The translations under genes were made by a program, and so were the position numbers. The notes beneath the pieces are model-generated. The model ran no database searches, was not told the origin of the DNA, and saw only the letters and a list, made by a program, of their open reading frames with translations. DNA of 64,000 bases from Larkinella soli (GTDB lineage Bacteria; Bacteroidota; Bacteroidia; Cytophagales; Spirosomataceae), in contig NZ_QTJY01000003.1 in assembly GCF_003703975.1 (NCBI RefSeq), positions 310,001 through 374,000 on the forward strand, given 5' to 3'. Each line of letters opens with the position of its first letter. Within the stretch, counting starts at the first letter, position 1. Of the stretch, positions 18,623-25,666 are shown piece after piece.

Positions 18623-18640
18623 GGGTTGAAAATTCCCGGA

Positions 18641-18820
18641 TCAGTCGACGCTGTTGGCGTTCTTTTTCGTGTTCTTGCTGTCCGCGTCGGGCTTTTCGGT
18701 CGTTTTTTTGGTGGTGCGCTGGTGGCTGCCGTCCTTGCCCGCCTTGCCTTCTTCCTTCTGGTTCTTCGAACTGTTTCCCCCGCCCGACTGCGGAGCGTAA
18801 TATTTGACGAATCGATTCAT
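18641..18820 (-). CDS. 59-residue Lys-rich disordered protein
   Basis: The minus-strand frame runs from the ATG at 18820 to a TGA at 18641-18643. The product starts MNRFVKYYAPQSGGG and continues as a Lys/Glu/Asn/Thr-rich tail (SSKNQKEEGKAGKDG, TTKKTTEKPDADSKNTKKN) with almost no hydrophobic residues, so it should be disordered. The codon choice (AAG, GGC and GAC dominate) matches the GC-rich host, which argues for a real gene. It converges on the DUF1593 gene with 18 bp between stops. Function unknown; a nucleic-acid-binding or cell-envelope role is only a guess. Confidence 0.5.
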   Translation of the reverse strand: MNRFVKYYAPQSGGGNSSKNQKEEGKAGKDGSHQRTTKKTTEKPDADSKNTKKNANSVD

Positions 18821-18924
18821 ACCGTGTCGTGTTTTAGTGAACAGGCTTCACGGTCTCAACCGGGCGGGGGGCGGATTGTTGGGAGAATTAAGGGAATGGG
18901 ACGGTTTTTGCCGGGCCGGTCGGG

Positions 18925-19431
18925 TCAGGATGCCCGTTCAGGGATTGTACCCGTAATGATGTTCACCAGTACGCGTTCCACGGCCGAGATCCGCACCGAA
19001 GAGAACGCGGAGACCAGCTTCCGCATCAGGTAAGTAAATAGGCCGACCAGCAGAAAGAGAAAAAGAAACGGAACGACAGCCCCGGCGGTATGGCCGGGCT
19101 TAACACTGTTTAATAAAAAATAAAGCGTTAACGCGGCCAGGGGCAGGTAAACCAGAATGTGGGAGGCACTATCCGACGAAATGGTCATCGTGACCCTCAC
19201 CCCGCCGGGAGCCTCCTCCAGATGGCCGGTCAGATCGATATAAACCCGGGCCCGGCCCTGCTCGACGTACTGGAGCCACAGGTCATCCCCCTCGATCCGG
19301 CCCGTACAGACGATCTTTGCCAGAAAGAGACTGCCCCGCTGAACCACCAGCGGGGCCGCAAAGGCCGCAGCCAGCCGCCGTCGGGCCGTCTCGGGCGAGA
19401 CCGGCAGGAGCACTTCCCGGCGCGTTTCCAT
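18925..19431 (-). CDS. Membrane protein with N-terminal soluble domain, function unknown
   Basis: 168 residues. The first 90 form an alpha/beta domain (REVLLPVSPETARRRLAAAF, then VYIDLTGHLEEAPGGVRVTM) followed by two adjacent membrane segments (about 93-110 and 118-136) and a short tail. No signal peptide. The soluble part has the feel of a START/SRPBCC-like or polyketide-cyclase fold, but no motif confirms it. Transcribed away from the accessory island that starts just to its right. Confidence 0.6.
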   Translation of the reverse strand: METRREVLLPVSPETARRRLAAAFAAPLVVQRGSLFLAKIVCTGRIEGDDLWLQYVEQGRARVYIDLTGHLEEAPGGVRVTMTISSDSASHILVYLPLAALTLYFLLNSVKPGHTAGAVVPFLFLFLLVGLFTYLMRKLVSAFSSVRISAVERVLVNIITGTIPERAS

Positions 19432-19531
19432 GCGATCTACTTATTTATCGGATACCGGCTGTTGTCCGGTCACTGCCGGAAGCAGGCGGTTTTTCTAATG
19501 AAGCTATGGCGTTTTGGGGAAAAAGCAATAC

Positions 19532-19759
19532 ATGGAAGCACCCACAGAAAAGGATACCATCCAGACGGAAATAGCTGCCTTCGAAGAAATGCCTGATTGG
19601 GATTCCATGAAAAAGGCCATCCGCTTTCGGCATGATTCAGAAGGAAATAGCACACAATCAACCATACCACGCCAGGGCTGTTGCGCAATGAGTTACGACC
19701 GATTAAAAGAAAAATACGGGATCAATTTAGAGGGCAGGAGAAGCCGAAATAATGCGTAG
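19532..19759 (+). CDS. Small hypothetical protein at the left edge of the accessory island
   Basis: 75 residues from the ATG at 19532; a TTG 18 bp upstream is the alternative start. The sequence is charged (APTEKDTIQTEIAAFEEMPD, then MSYDRLKEKYGINLEGR) with no signal or membrane segment. No family recognised. The base composition is intermediate between the host and the AT-rich DNA that follows. It may be a whole small gene or the leftover of a longer one. Confidence 0.45.
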   Translation: MEAPTEKDTIQTEIAAFEEMPDWDSMKKAIRFRHDSEGNSTQSTIPRQGCCAMSYDRLKEKYGINLEGRRSRNNA

Positions 19760-20053
19760 AAATGAAAAAAATCAGCGAAAAAGTTACTACACGACTACAA
19801 AACAGGTTAAGTAATTAATAATCAATCTATTGTGTGTAGTAGAAGTGTAGTAAAAGTGTTTTTCTGTAGTTTTTGTTTTTTGGCTACTACACTTTTACTA
19901 CAAAACTTTTCGCTTAACCTTGTCACCTTCAGGTATTTGCACAATTGTAGTAGTGTAGTAGAAAACACCCTCCTGATTTTCAAAGTGAATTTTTATGCAG
20001 GAAAATCATAGTCTTCAAAAAGTTCAAACCGGAAGGCAGGTTACGGTTCACCG
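19760..20053. other. AT-rich non-coding stretch with heptamer array
   Basis: No convincing gene. It holds the TGTAGTA array at 19785-19960. A short frame from the ATG at 19995 stays open for 30 codons and stops at a TGA, one frame away from the fragment that follows, so it may be the broken start of that fragment. Confidence 0.5.
19785..19960. repeat. Ordered array of TGTAGTA heptamers (iteron/centromere-like)
   Basis: Seven exact copies: TACTACA at 19785, 19885 and 19896; TGTAGTA at 19835, 19846, 19946 and 19954. Near copies are at 19793 (GACTACA) and 19865 (TGTAGTT). They form four pairs of alternating orientation, starting at 19785, 19835, 19885 and 19946. The outer pairs have 8-bp and the inner pairs 11-bp spacing, so the whole array is roughly a mirror image. 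Flanking bits (AGGTTAAG at 19804 and CTTAACCT at 19913) repeat the symmetry. This is the layout of a replication origin or partition site. Confidence 0.7.
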
Positions 20054-20257
20054 GTGGTCCCGGTGGGTGGATGGGGATGGCGGCTGATCATTGTGGTGTG
20101 TCTGTTCGGCTGGGAGCCAAACAAACGGTGGAAAGCTACCCAGGTCCAGCTGCTAAATACTGACACGGAAGCCACGTATGATGTGGCACTGGAAGACTTC
20201 CGTAAATGGGTAGAAAACGGCAAACTGAAGCGGATCACCACCCCTTTCATTCTTTAG
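20054..20257 (+). pseudogene. Fragment of an unrecognised gene (C-terminal part)
   Basis: The frame opens at a GTG without a plausible N-terminus and codes for about 67 residues; the last 45 (NKRWKATQVQLLNTDTEA, then LEDFRKWVENGKLKRI) look like genuine protein. The local base composition is GC-rich like the host, between two AT-rich stretches. The absence of a proper start, and a different open frame just before it (19995-20084), suggest a frameshifted or truncated gene. No family is recognised. Confidence 0.35.
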
Positions 20258-20347
20258 CAACTTTGAACAACCCTATATTAAAAATATAAATCATACTAAA
20301 TTTAAAGTACTAAACCTTTTTGGCATTATAAAGGTTACTTTCAGAAA

Positions 20348-21094
20348 TTAAATTTCACCAAAACACGTTATAAGCTTTCTTTTATACGATTCTGTTGTAA
20401 TAGAGTTTCTAATCATTGTTTTCGCCATTGGATTTAACGTCGAATACTCAGTTTGAAAAAAGATTAAACAAATAGCATGAATATACGAGATAATAGACTT
20501 AGAAAAACCTAATACTTCATCCAATAACTGCACATTAGTTGCAATATCAGAAAGGAACGAATGCAAATCAAGATATTTTGTATTGCTACTATGAACGTAA
20601 TTGGATAGTAGTTTATAATTTTCTTGCCAATCTTTTTTTAAATCTTGAATTAGGAATTTAAGTTGGTTTAAATCTATATCGTTTAAAAAAGCATTATAGG
20701 GGAAATCATTTATATAATTCAAAAGATCCTCAACTTTATCAAAATTTCTTTTAGAAACATCCATCTCTTTTTTCAAGAATTCCACAGGGTGGTCTTTATA
20801 GTAGATAAAGACCACAATATTTTCAAGGCACCTCCTTAAAAGTATTAGAGCAGGCACTTTGAACCCGAGTAGAGCAAGAATCGTCATTTGGTTAAAATTC
20901 GATACTATTTCGTCAAAGTAAACCTTTGAATCATATTTGAATGCCTCATCCCAAAACTTTAAAGAAATTAAACTCATTATTGAGGAATTCAGAAAATTAT
21001 TAGATCCGAGTATAGTATCTACCTTTAAATTGTATTTACTATTCAGGAATTCAACAATTTCTTTTTTGGGTCCTTCAATTATTTGGTCTATCAT
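20348..21094 (-). CDS. DUF5677/HEPN-like helical protein, third gene of the ParA operon
   Basis: 248 residues, mainly helical. Two features stand out: LLRRCLENIVVFIYY near residue 85 and LLSNYVHSS near residue 163, the Arg...Glu and Tyr-Val-His pattern seen in DUF5677-like and other HEPN-type proteins, some of which are RNases in abortive-infection or toxin systems. The exact HEPN Rx4-6H motif is not obvious, so activity is uncertain. The start overlaps the stop of the preceding gene by 4 bp, so translation is probably coupled. Very AT-rich with Asn/Lys/Ile codons unlike the neighbours, a sign of horizontal transfer. Confidence 0.6.
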   Translation of the reverse strand: MIDQIIEGPKKEIVEFLNSKYNLKVDTILGSNNFLNSSIMSLISLKFWDEAFKYDSKVYFDEIVSNFNQMTILALLGFKVPALILLRRCLENIVVFIYYKDHPVEFLKKEMDVSKRNFDKVEDLLNYINDFPYNAFLNDIDLNQLKFLIQDLKKDWQENYKLLSNYVHSSNTKYLDLHSFLSDIATNVQLLDEVLGFSKSIISYIHAICLIFFQTEYSTLNPMAKTMIRNSITTESYKRKLITCFGEI

Positions 21095-21567
21095 TGCTTA
21101 TTGTAATTTTCAAAAAATTCAAGCCATGTATCAACAAAGTTTTTTACAACTTTATCTTTTTTACTTTCAGATAATTTAATTGAGTTAAATTCTTCCCAGG
21201 GAATAATAAACTTACTTAATTCTTTTGGTTTCTCTTCTGCGATAACGTAAACAATCCTGCCAATAATCTCTTCTCTTTTTTTCTTCTCCCAATATGGAAC
21301 TTTTATATTTAATGTCATTTCCGCAAATTTAACAATATCTCCATTTGATGGAAACTTATTTTTGTCTATTAGGATCGCTGGTATTGTTCCAATTAATTCA
21401 TGAATAACATTATACGATAGTTTGTTTCCATCATTAATTAATGCGAACAACTCACTCTTTGCTTCATTTATGGCATTGGAATTGCCTGAAAGAATATAAT
21501 TACTCCTTTTTAAAACATCTAGGATGTCCAAGAGTGTATATATTAATTCTTTTGTGCTATTTTTCAT
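21091..21567 (-). CDS. Hypothetical protein, second gene of the ParA operon
   Basis: 158 residues, helical, no signal peptide or membrane segment. Visible stretches: ELIYTLLDILDVLKRSNYIL at the N-terminus, IPAILIDKNKFPSNGDIVKF in the middle and NFVDTWLEFFENYNKQ at the end. No family recognised. It starts 1 bp after the ParA stop and overlaps the next gene by 4 bp, so all three are made from one message. In ParA systems the second gene often encodes the DNA-binding partner (ParB-like), but no helix-turn-helix is obvious here, so that role is not supported. AT-rich. Confidence 0.6.
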   Translation of the reverse strand: MKNSTKELIYTLLDILDVLKRSNYILSGNSNAINEAKSELFALINDGNKLSYNVIHELIGTIPAILIDKNKFPSNGDIVKFAEMTLNIKVPYWEKKKREEIIGRIVYVIAEEKPKELSKFIIPWEEFNSIKLSESKKDKVVKNFVDTWLEFFENYNKQ

Positions 21568-21568
21568 T

Positions 21569-22396
21569 TTAAAGTCTGATTTTTTGAATTAGCTCTGCGG
21601 CAATATTAACCAACTGATCCTGTATATCTCCTCCTAGCTCATATATAAATTTTGTTCCGCTTTCAGGAGAAAGTGAGTTTGCGATTGCTGCTCTATACAA
21701 CATCTCGTTTTGAAAAAGATTCCTTTGCCAGTCAGGATTTTGCTCAATTCTTGACTTTAAAGAGCTATAAATCCTTGTATGAGTAGGATGTTTCTGTGTT
21801 AAAATTATTCCAGTAAAGATTATATGACTTTCATATTCCCTTGACAAGTCATTTATATATGTCTGCAACATTGGTAACCCAAAAAGTGATAAGAAATCAA
21901 TTTTCATTGGCACCAAATAATATGTAGAGGAAAGTAACGCAGCTTTTATATAACCAGAAATTGTTGGCGGAGCATCAATTATCAATATGTCATATTTCTC
22001 ATAAAGCTTGTTTTCATTAATATAATTCTTCAATTTCAATGGACTCTCGCCAATGTTTGCTCTCATTATATTTAAATGGGATGGAATTATATCCAAATTT
22101 TCTATTACAGAAAATGCTTGTGTTTCTATTGGCTTTTCAGTTGATTCCGCTTTAACTACTGAAGGAAGTTCAGGCTCAAAAACCCCATAAATGGATTTTC
22201 TAGGATGATTAAGAATATCTTCTACATTGTTATCAGATAAACAATATTGGGTAGAATTCATTTGTGGGTCCATATCAATAAGCAAAACACGTTTATTAAA
22301 GTGTTTTGCTAATGTATATGAAATATTTACAGCAAGGGTTGTTTTACCAACACCGCCTTTCATATTTATGATGCAAACAATCTTTTTATTAGACAT
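21569..22396 (-). CDS. ParA/Soj-family ATPase
   Basis: 275 residues from the ATG at 22396; an ATG four codons upstream is an alternative. The deviant Walker A is MKGGVGKTTLAVN (residues 8-20), Walker A' is LLIDMDPQMNST and Walker B is ILIIDAPPTISGYIK. This is the ParA family, which segregates plasmids or positions cargo by ATP-dependent DNA binding. There is no N-terminal HTH, so it is a type Ib-like or chromosomal/accessory ParA. First gene of a three-gene operon in strongly AT-rich DNA; the partner genes are not recognisable ParBs. It may partition a lost plasmid or serve an accessory (for example defence) system. Confidence 0.88.
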   Translation of the reverse strand: MSNKKIVCIINMKGGVGKTTLAVNISYTLAKHFNKRVLLIDMDPQMNSTQYCLSDNNVEDILNHPRKSIYGVFEPELPSVVKAESTEKPIETQAFSVIENLDIIPSHLNIMRANIGESPLKLKNYINENKLYEKYDILIIDAPPTISGYIKAALLSSTYYLVPMKIDFLSLFGLPMLQTYINDLSREYESHIIFTGIILTQKHPTHTRIYSSLKSRIEQNPDWQRNLFQNEMLYRAAIANSLSPESGTKFIYELGGDIQDQLVNIAAELIQKIRL

Positions 22397-22850
22397 CTTG
22401 ATTACCATATTAAATTTTTACAAGTTTATTTGCTTTATATTAGGCATTTAAATAAAACACTACAAGAAAAACAAGCTTTTAACAAGGAGCAAAAATGATC
22501 CAACAGATTTCCAATAAAGTCAATAAACAAACTCTCAATATGGATTTTAGGTCAACACTTCACTTTTGCAAATTCTTTTTTGCCTGAAACTCTATTTCAA
22601 ATTAATAGAGATGTATATTTAAAACTCAGTTGGTAACCTCTTGTTATTTGAAATAAAAAAATAGGAATTAATTAAAATAACCATTAAAACAATCAATTTC
22701 CTTAATGACCTTGACAAAATAAAAACTAAATTTATTATTTCCAAGTTTTCAGATTTGCCCCACCGTATGACCTTCGCAACACCAGTAATGCTTGCGATTC
22801 CGGCTCATTGCCGGAATCGCAAGTACTTGAATCTCCGCTATCCATCCGGA
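22397..22850. other. AT-rich intergenic stretch, 454 bp
   Basis: Very AT-rich up to about 22750, with no frame worth calling; the promoter of the ParA operon should lie at its left end. At about 22755 composition changes back to GC-rich. The last part holds the inverted repeat at 22791-22823. Confidence 0.5.
22791..22823. repeat. Perfect 13-bp inverted repeat
   Basis: CTTGCGATTCCGG (22791-22803) and CCGGAATCGCAAG (22811-22823) with a 7-nt loop. It lies at the boundary of AT-rich and GC-rich DNA, 27 bp before the likely start of the 129-aa gene. No T-run follows, so it is not a standard terminator. Confidence 0.6.
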
Positions 22851-23240
22851 ATGGTACTAACGCCACAGCATGATCTCCTGCTTTTCTATGTCTGGGCAAT
22901 GGTCCAGACGGAAAAAGTTAAAATGCGTTCCTACGGTCGAACGCCCAAACCCCTCACCGATACCGTTCACCTCCAGATCCTCGAAGCTCACCACACCCGG
23001 AGCCGTATCCTGCTGAATGATGCTGAGGTGAGGATGTTCAACAAAACCGTGGATCTTTTCCTGTTTCAGGAGTTCTATCAGAAGGCCCAGAAGAATAAGC
23101 TCATGGGGATCAGTTTTGAACAGTCCCTGTTTGCCTTCATGGCCCAGTATGATCTGACCGCAGATGATCTGAATCCGGAAACGCTGAGCAGTCATTTATC
23201 AGGTACCGGCATTCTGGAGAGGTTGGTTTCCAAACACTGA
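22851..23240 (+). CDS. Hypothetical protein at the right end of the island
   Basis: 129 residues from the ATG at 22851. The frame is open 96 bp further up, but that part runs through a perfect inverted repeat and does not look coding. The product is mixed helical (LTPQHDLLLFYVWAMVQTEK, LFLFQEFYQKAQKNKLMG, LFAFMAQYDLTADDLNPETL) with no membrane segment. No family is recognised. Composition is GC-rich like the host, in contrast with the ParA operon on its left. Confidence 0.5.
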   Translation: MVLTPQHDLLLFYVWAMVQTEKVKMRSYGRTPKPLTDTVHLQILEAHHTRSRILLNDAEVRMFNKTVDLFLFQEFYQKAQKNKLMGISFEQSLFAFMAQYDLTADDLNPETLSSHLSGTGILERLVSKH

Positions 23241-23506
23241 AAAAGAGCACTTCACTTAACTACTAATCCCTATTTCCTTCAAAATACTTCTGGCAGAGAA
23301 TCGAACTGGAGATACAGGCAAGCGCCGTCGGGCTTAAACCTACCAGCAGCCAAACGGGTTCAACAATATGAATAGAAAATATAGGAAAAAGTGGCGATAA
23401 AGGATATTAAAGAATGGCAATCACTAAAATTTGTATTCAGAATTGCCAACATAGCGACAGGCACAAAAAAACCGTCAAAATCGTGTGATTTAGACGGTTT
23501 TTCAGG
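23241..23506. other. Intergenic stretch before the tRNA pair
   Basis: No gene seen. The only recognised feature is the tRNA terminator at its right end (23465-23502). Short remnants in this stretch are not attributable. Confidence 0.5.
23465..23502 (-). terminator. Terminator of the tRNA-Ser/tRNA-Pro unit
   Basis: AAAAACCGTC (23467-23476) pairs with GACGGTTTTT (23493-23502), with an inner AAATC/GATTT stem. On the minus strand a run of seven T follows. It begins 4 bp after the tRNA-Pro 3' end. Confidence 0.85.
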
Positions 23507-23581
23507 TCGGGGTGGCAGGATTCGAACCTGCGACCACCTGGTCCCAAACCAGGTACGCTAACCGGACTGCGCTACACCCCG
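23507..23581 (-). tRNA. tRNA-Pro (anticodon TGG)
   Basis: A 75-nt cloverleaf. Acceptor CGGGGTG pairs with CACCCCG, the anticodon stem is CCTGG/CCAGG with loop TTTGGGA, and the T arm contains GGTTCGAATCC. Discriminator A; CCA not encoded. It is 34 bp downstream of tRNA-Ser, probably in the same transcript. Confidence 0.97.
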
Positions 23582-23614
23582 GAGGAGTTCCGGAAACAGG
23601 ATCTCCAAAACCTC

Positions 23615-23703
<89 letters not shown>

Positions 23704-23735
23704 GTTTTCCCCACTCCGCTTCCGCAATGGGGACA

Positions 23736-23769
23736 CAAATATAGAGCAATTTCGTCCGTTTCGCCAAAA
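23736..23769 (-). promoter_or_regulatory. Promoter of the tRNA-Ser/tRNA-Pro unit
   Basis: -7 box TATATTTG (23743-23736 on the minus strand) and -33 TTTTG (23769-23765), 21 bp apart, about 33 bp before tRNA-Ser. Confidence 0.75.
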
Positions 23770-23776
23770 TCCCGAC

Positions 23777-23805
23777 TTGAAATCTTTTCATTTCTTATAA
23801 CTTCG
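23777..23805 (+). promoter_or_regulatory. Promoter of batB
   Basis: -33 TTG (23777-23779) and -7 TAACTTCG (23798-23805), 18 bp apart, about 65 bp before the ATG at 23871. It points away from the tRNA promoter, which overlaps the same gap. Confidence 0.6.
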
Positions 23806-23870
23806 CAGCCTGTGCCAACCGGCCCCAAAACGGCATTCTGCTCGTTATCAGCCGGATATTTGCCGCTTTC

Positions 23871-24833
23871 ATGACCTGGAATTTCAGCCTGACCCGGACC
23901 GAATACGTCTTCATCGCCGTCTTCCTGCTGCTCTACGCCCTCTATTTCTTCCGGACGTTCCGCGTGGCCAGGCAGCTGGGCACCTCCGCCTGGGCCACCA
24001 TCCCGAAGTTCTTCCTCCGTACCGGCTACCTCACCTTCCTGCTCATCGCCCTGCTCGGCCCCTCCTTCGGGGAAGCCGAAAAGGAACTCGTGGCCGAAGG
24101 GAAAGACATCTACATCGCCGTCGACCTGTCGAAGTCGATGGATGCGACCGACATCGCCCCCACCCGGCTCGAAAAGGTCAAGTTTGAACTGAACCGGCTG
24201 GTCGAGTCGCTGCCGGGCAACCGCTTCGGACTGCTGGTCTTCTCCACCGACGCCTATGTCCATGCCCCTTTGACCGCCGACCGGGCGGCCTATGCCACCT
24301 TCATCAAGTCGCTGACGACCCGCCTGGTGCCCGAATCCGGCACCAACCTCTGCTCGGTTCTCCAGCTGGCCCTCCGCAAACAGCTGGCCGAAACCTCCGC
24401 ACCCAACCAGACCAGGGTCGTGGTGGTGCTGACCGACGGCGAAGATTTCGGCGACTGCGAAAACGGCCTTCCCGAACGGCTCCGCACTTACGGCATCTCC
24501 CTCTTCGTGGTGGGCGTAGGCACCGAACGGGGCAGCATCATCCCGACGGCGCAGGGTAACCTCCGCGATGAACAGGGCGATTTGGCCCGCACTCGACTGA
24601 ACCGCGATTACCTCCGCCGACTGGCGCAGTCGGCCGGCGGGGCCTACCTCGAACTGAACGCGGCCTCAGGCACGCTGGACCCGCTGGCGCAGGCCATCGA
24701 CGGGCTGGAAAACCGCCTGATCGACCAGCGGAAGCTGGCCGTGACGACCAATAAGTATTATTATTTCCTGCTGGCCGCCCTGGCCCTGATCGCCATCGAC
24801 CTCGTCGTGGCGGTGCGCACCTTTCGCCTGTAG
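23871..24833 (+). CDS. batB: VWA-domain membrane protein BatB
   Basis: 320 residues. Two N-terminal membrane segments (about 10-28 and 51-64), a periplasmic or cytoplasmic von Willebrand A domain with the MIDAS motif DLSKSMD (D85, S87, S89), a later Thr (SGTNL) and Asp (VVLTDGED), and a C-terminal membrane segment (about 298-316). This is the layout of BatA/BatB of the Bacteroides aerotolerance (bat) operon; the order VWA-TPR with the next gene points to batB. The usual upstream moxR, DUF58 and batA genes are absent: tRNA genes stand in their place. Confidence 0.85.
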   Translation: MTWNFSLTRTEYVFIAVFLLLYALYFFRTFRVARQLGTSAWATIPKFFLRTGYLTFLLIALLGPSFGEAEKELVAEGKDIYIAVDLSKSMDATDIAPTRLEKVKFELNRLVESLPGNRFGLLVFSTDAYVHAPLTADRAAYATFIKSLTTRLVPESGTNLCSVLQLALRKQLAETSAPNQTRVVVVLTDGEDFGDCENGLPERLRTYGISLFVVGVGTERGSIIPTAQGNLRDEQGDLARTRLNRDYLRRLAQSAGGAYLELNAASGTLDPLAQAIDGLENRLIDQRKLAVTTNKYYYFLLAALALIAIDLVVAVRTFRL

Positions 24834-24862
24834 GCAGCCTCCGAAATCTGGAGAAGAATCCG

Positions 24863-24870
24863 TATTTTTG
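24863..24870 (+). promoter_or_regulatory. Possible internal -7 box before batC
   Basis: TATTTTTG fits TAnnTTTG, 22 bp before the ATG at 24892, but no -33 TTG is seen at the expected distance. Confidence 0.3.
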
Positions 24871-24891
24871 CACCGGTATCATCACCCCTGC

Positions 24892-25599
24892 ATGACCTAT
24901 CTGATTCTGTCGGTTCTGCTCTGGCTCTGGGACAACCGGTCTTTCGACAAGATCGCCCGAAACAACATCGCCCGAATGGAGGCCATGAAAGCCTACCGCT
25001 CCGGGGCCTACGAAAAGGCGGCCGAACAGTACGGTGCGCTGGTCCGTTCGTCCCTGTTTGTAGAGCCGTCGGCCCGGCTGAATCTGGCCCATTCGTATTT
25101 TCACCTGCGGCAGTTAGACCAGGCCCGGAGATATTATGAGCAGGTGGCCCAGGTCCGGCGGGCCGATCTGGCGGCAACGGCCGCTGTGCAGCTGGGTGTC
25201 ATTGCGGTCCTGAAAGGGGATTCGGCCACGGCCCTGACCTATTTCCGGAAGGCGCTCGACGCCCGCCCGAACGATCAGGCGGCCCAGTTCAATTACGAGC
25301 TGATCCGGAAAACCTATTCGGGCCAAACCCCACCGACCGCGGGCCGCAAAGTCAAACCCAGAACCCGGGCCGCCGAAACCGAATCGGAGGTCGACCGGAA
25401 CGCGGAACCGCAGGGCGGTAATGAACTGGAAAACAGCGACCGGCGGGATGAGCTGCTCCGGCGTCTGCGGTCGCTCAACCTGTCGGAAGAACAGGTCCTG
25501 AACATCCTGAACTCGATGCACGACAACGAGGTTCAGTATATACACCAGCGAAAACCGAAATCGTCCGCATCGGCGGGGCGCGATTTCGGAAAGTGGTAG
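24892..25599 (+). CDS. batC: TPR-domain protein BatC
   Basis: 235 residues from the ATG at 24892, which opens a short hydrophobic segment (TYLILSVLLWLW). TPR repeats cover about residues 30-120 (AYEKAAEQYGALVRSSL, LDQARRYYEQVAQVRRADL, GDSATALTYFRKALDARP), followed by a charged disordered stretch and a conserved tail (SEEQVLNILNSMHDNE, ending GKW) typical of BatC. It follows batB by 58 bp and should be a periplasmic partner of the VWA protein. The rest of the operon (batA, batD, batE) is not in the window. Confidence 0.8.
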   Translation: MTYLILSVLLWLWDNRSFDKIARNNIARMEAMKAYRSGAYEKAAEQYGALVRSSLFVEPSARLNLAHSYFHLRQLDQARRYYEQVAQVRRADLAATAAVQLGVIAVLKGDSATALTYFRKALDARPNDQAAQFNYELIRKTYSGQTPPTAGRKVKPRTRAAETESEVDRNAEPQGGNELENSDRRDELLRRLRSLNLSEEQVLNILNSMHDNEVQYIHQRKPKSSASAGRDFGKW

Positions 25600-25666
25600 C
25601 CGGGGAAACCGGTTGCCGGTCCGGCTTTCGGACCAGTCATCAACAAACCAAGACAACTCCTTGATC

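Noticed and set aside
19785-19960. Repeat array considered as a CRISPR
   Set aside because: Repeat units are only 7 bp, alternate in orientation and have no spacers of constant length; no cas genes are nearby.
21091-21567. Second gene of the ParA operon considered as ParB
   Set aside because: No ParB N-terminal box, no HTH and no parS-type recognition pattern could be seen; calling it ParB would rest on position alone.
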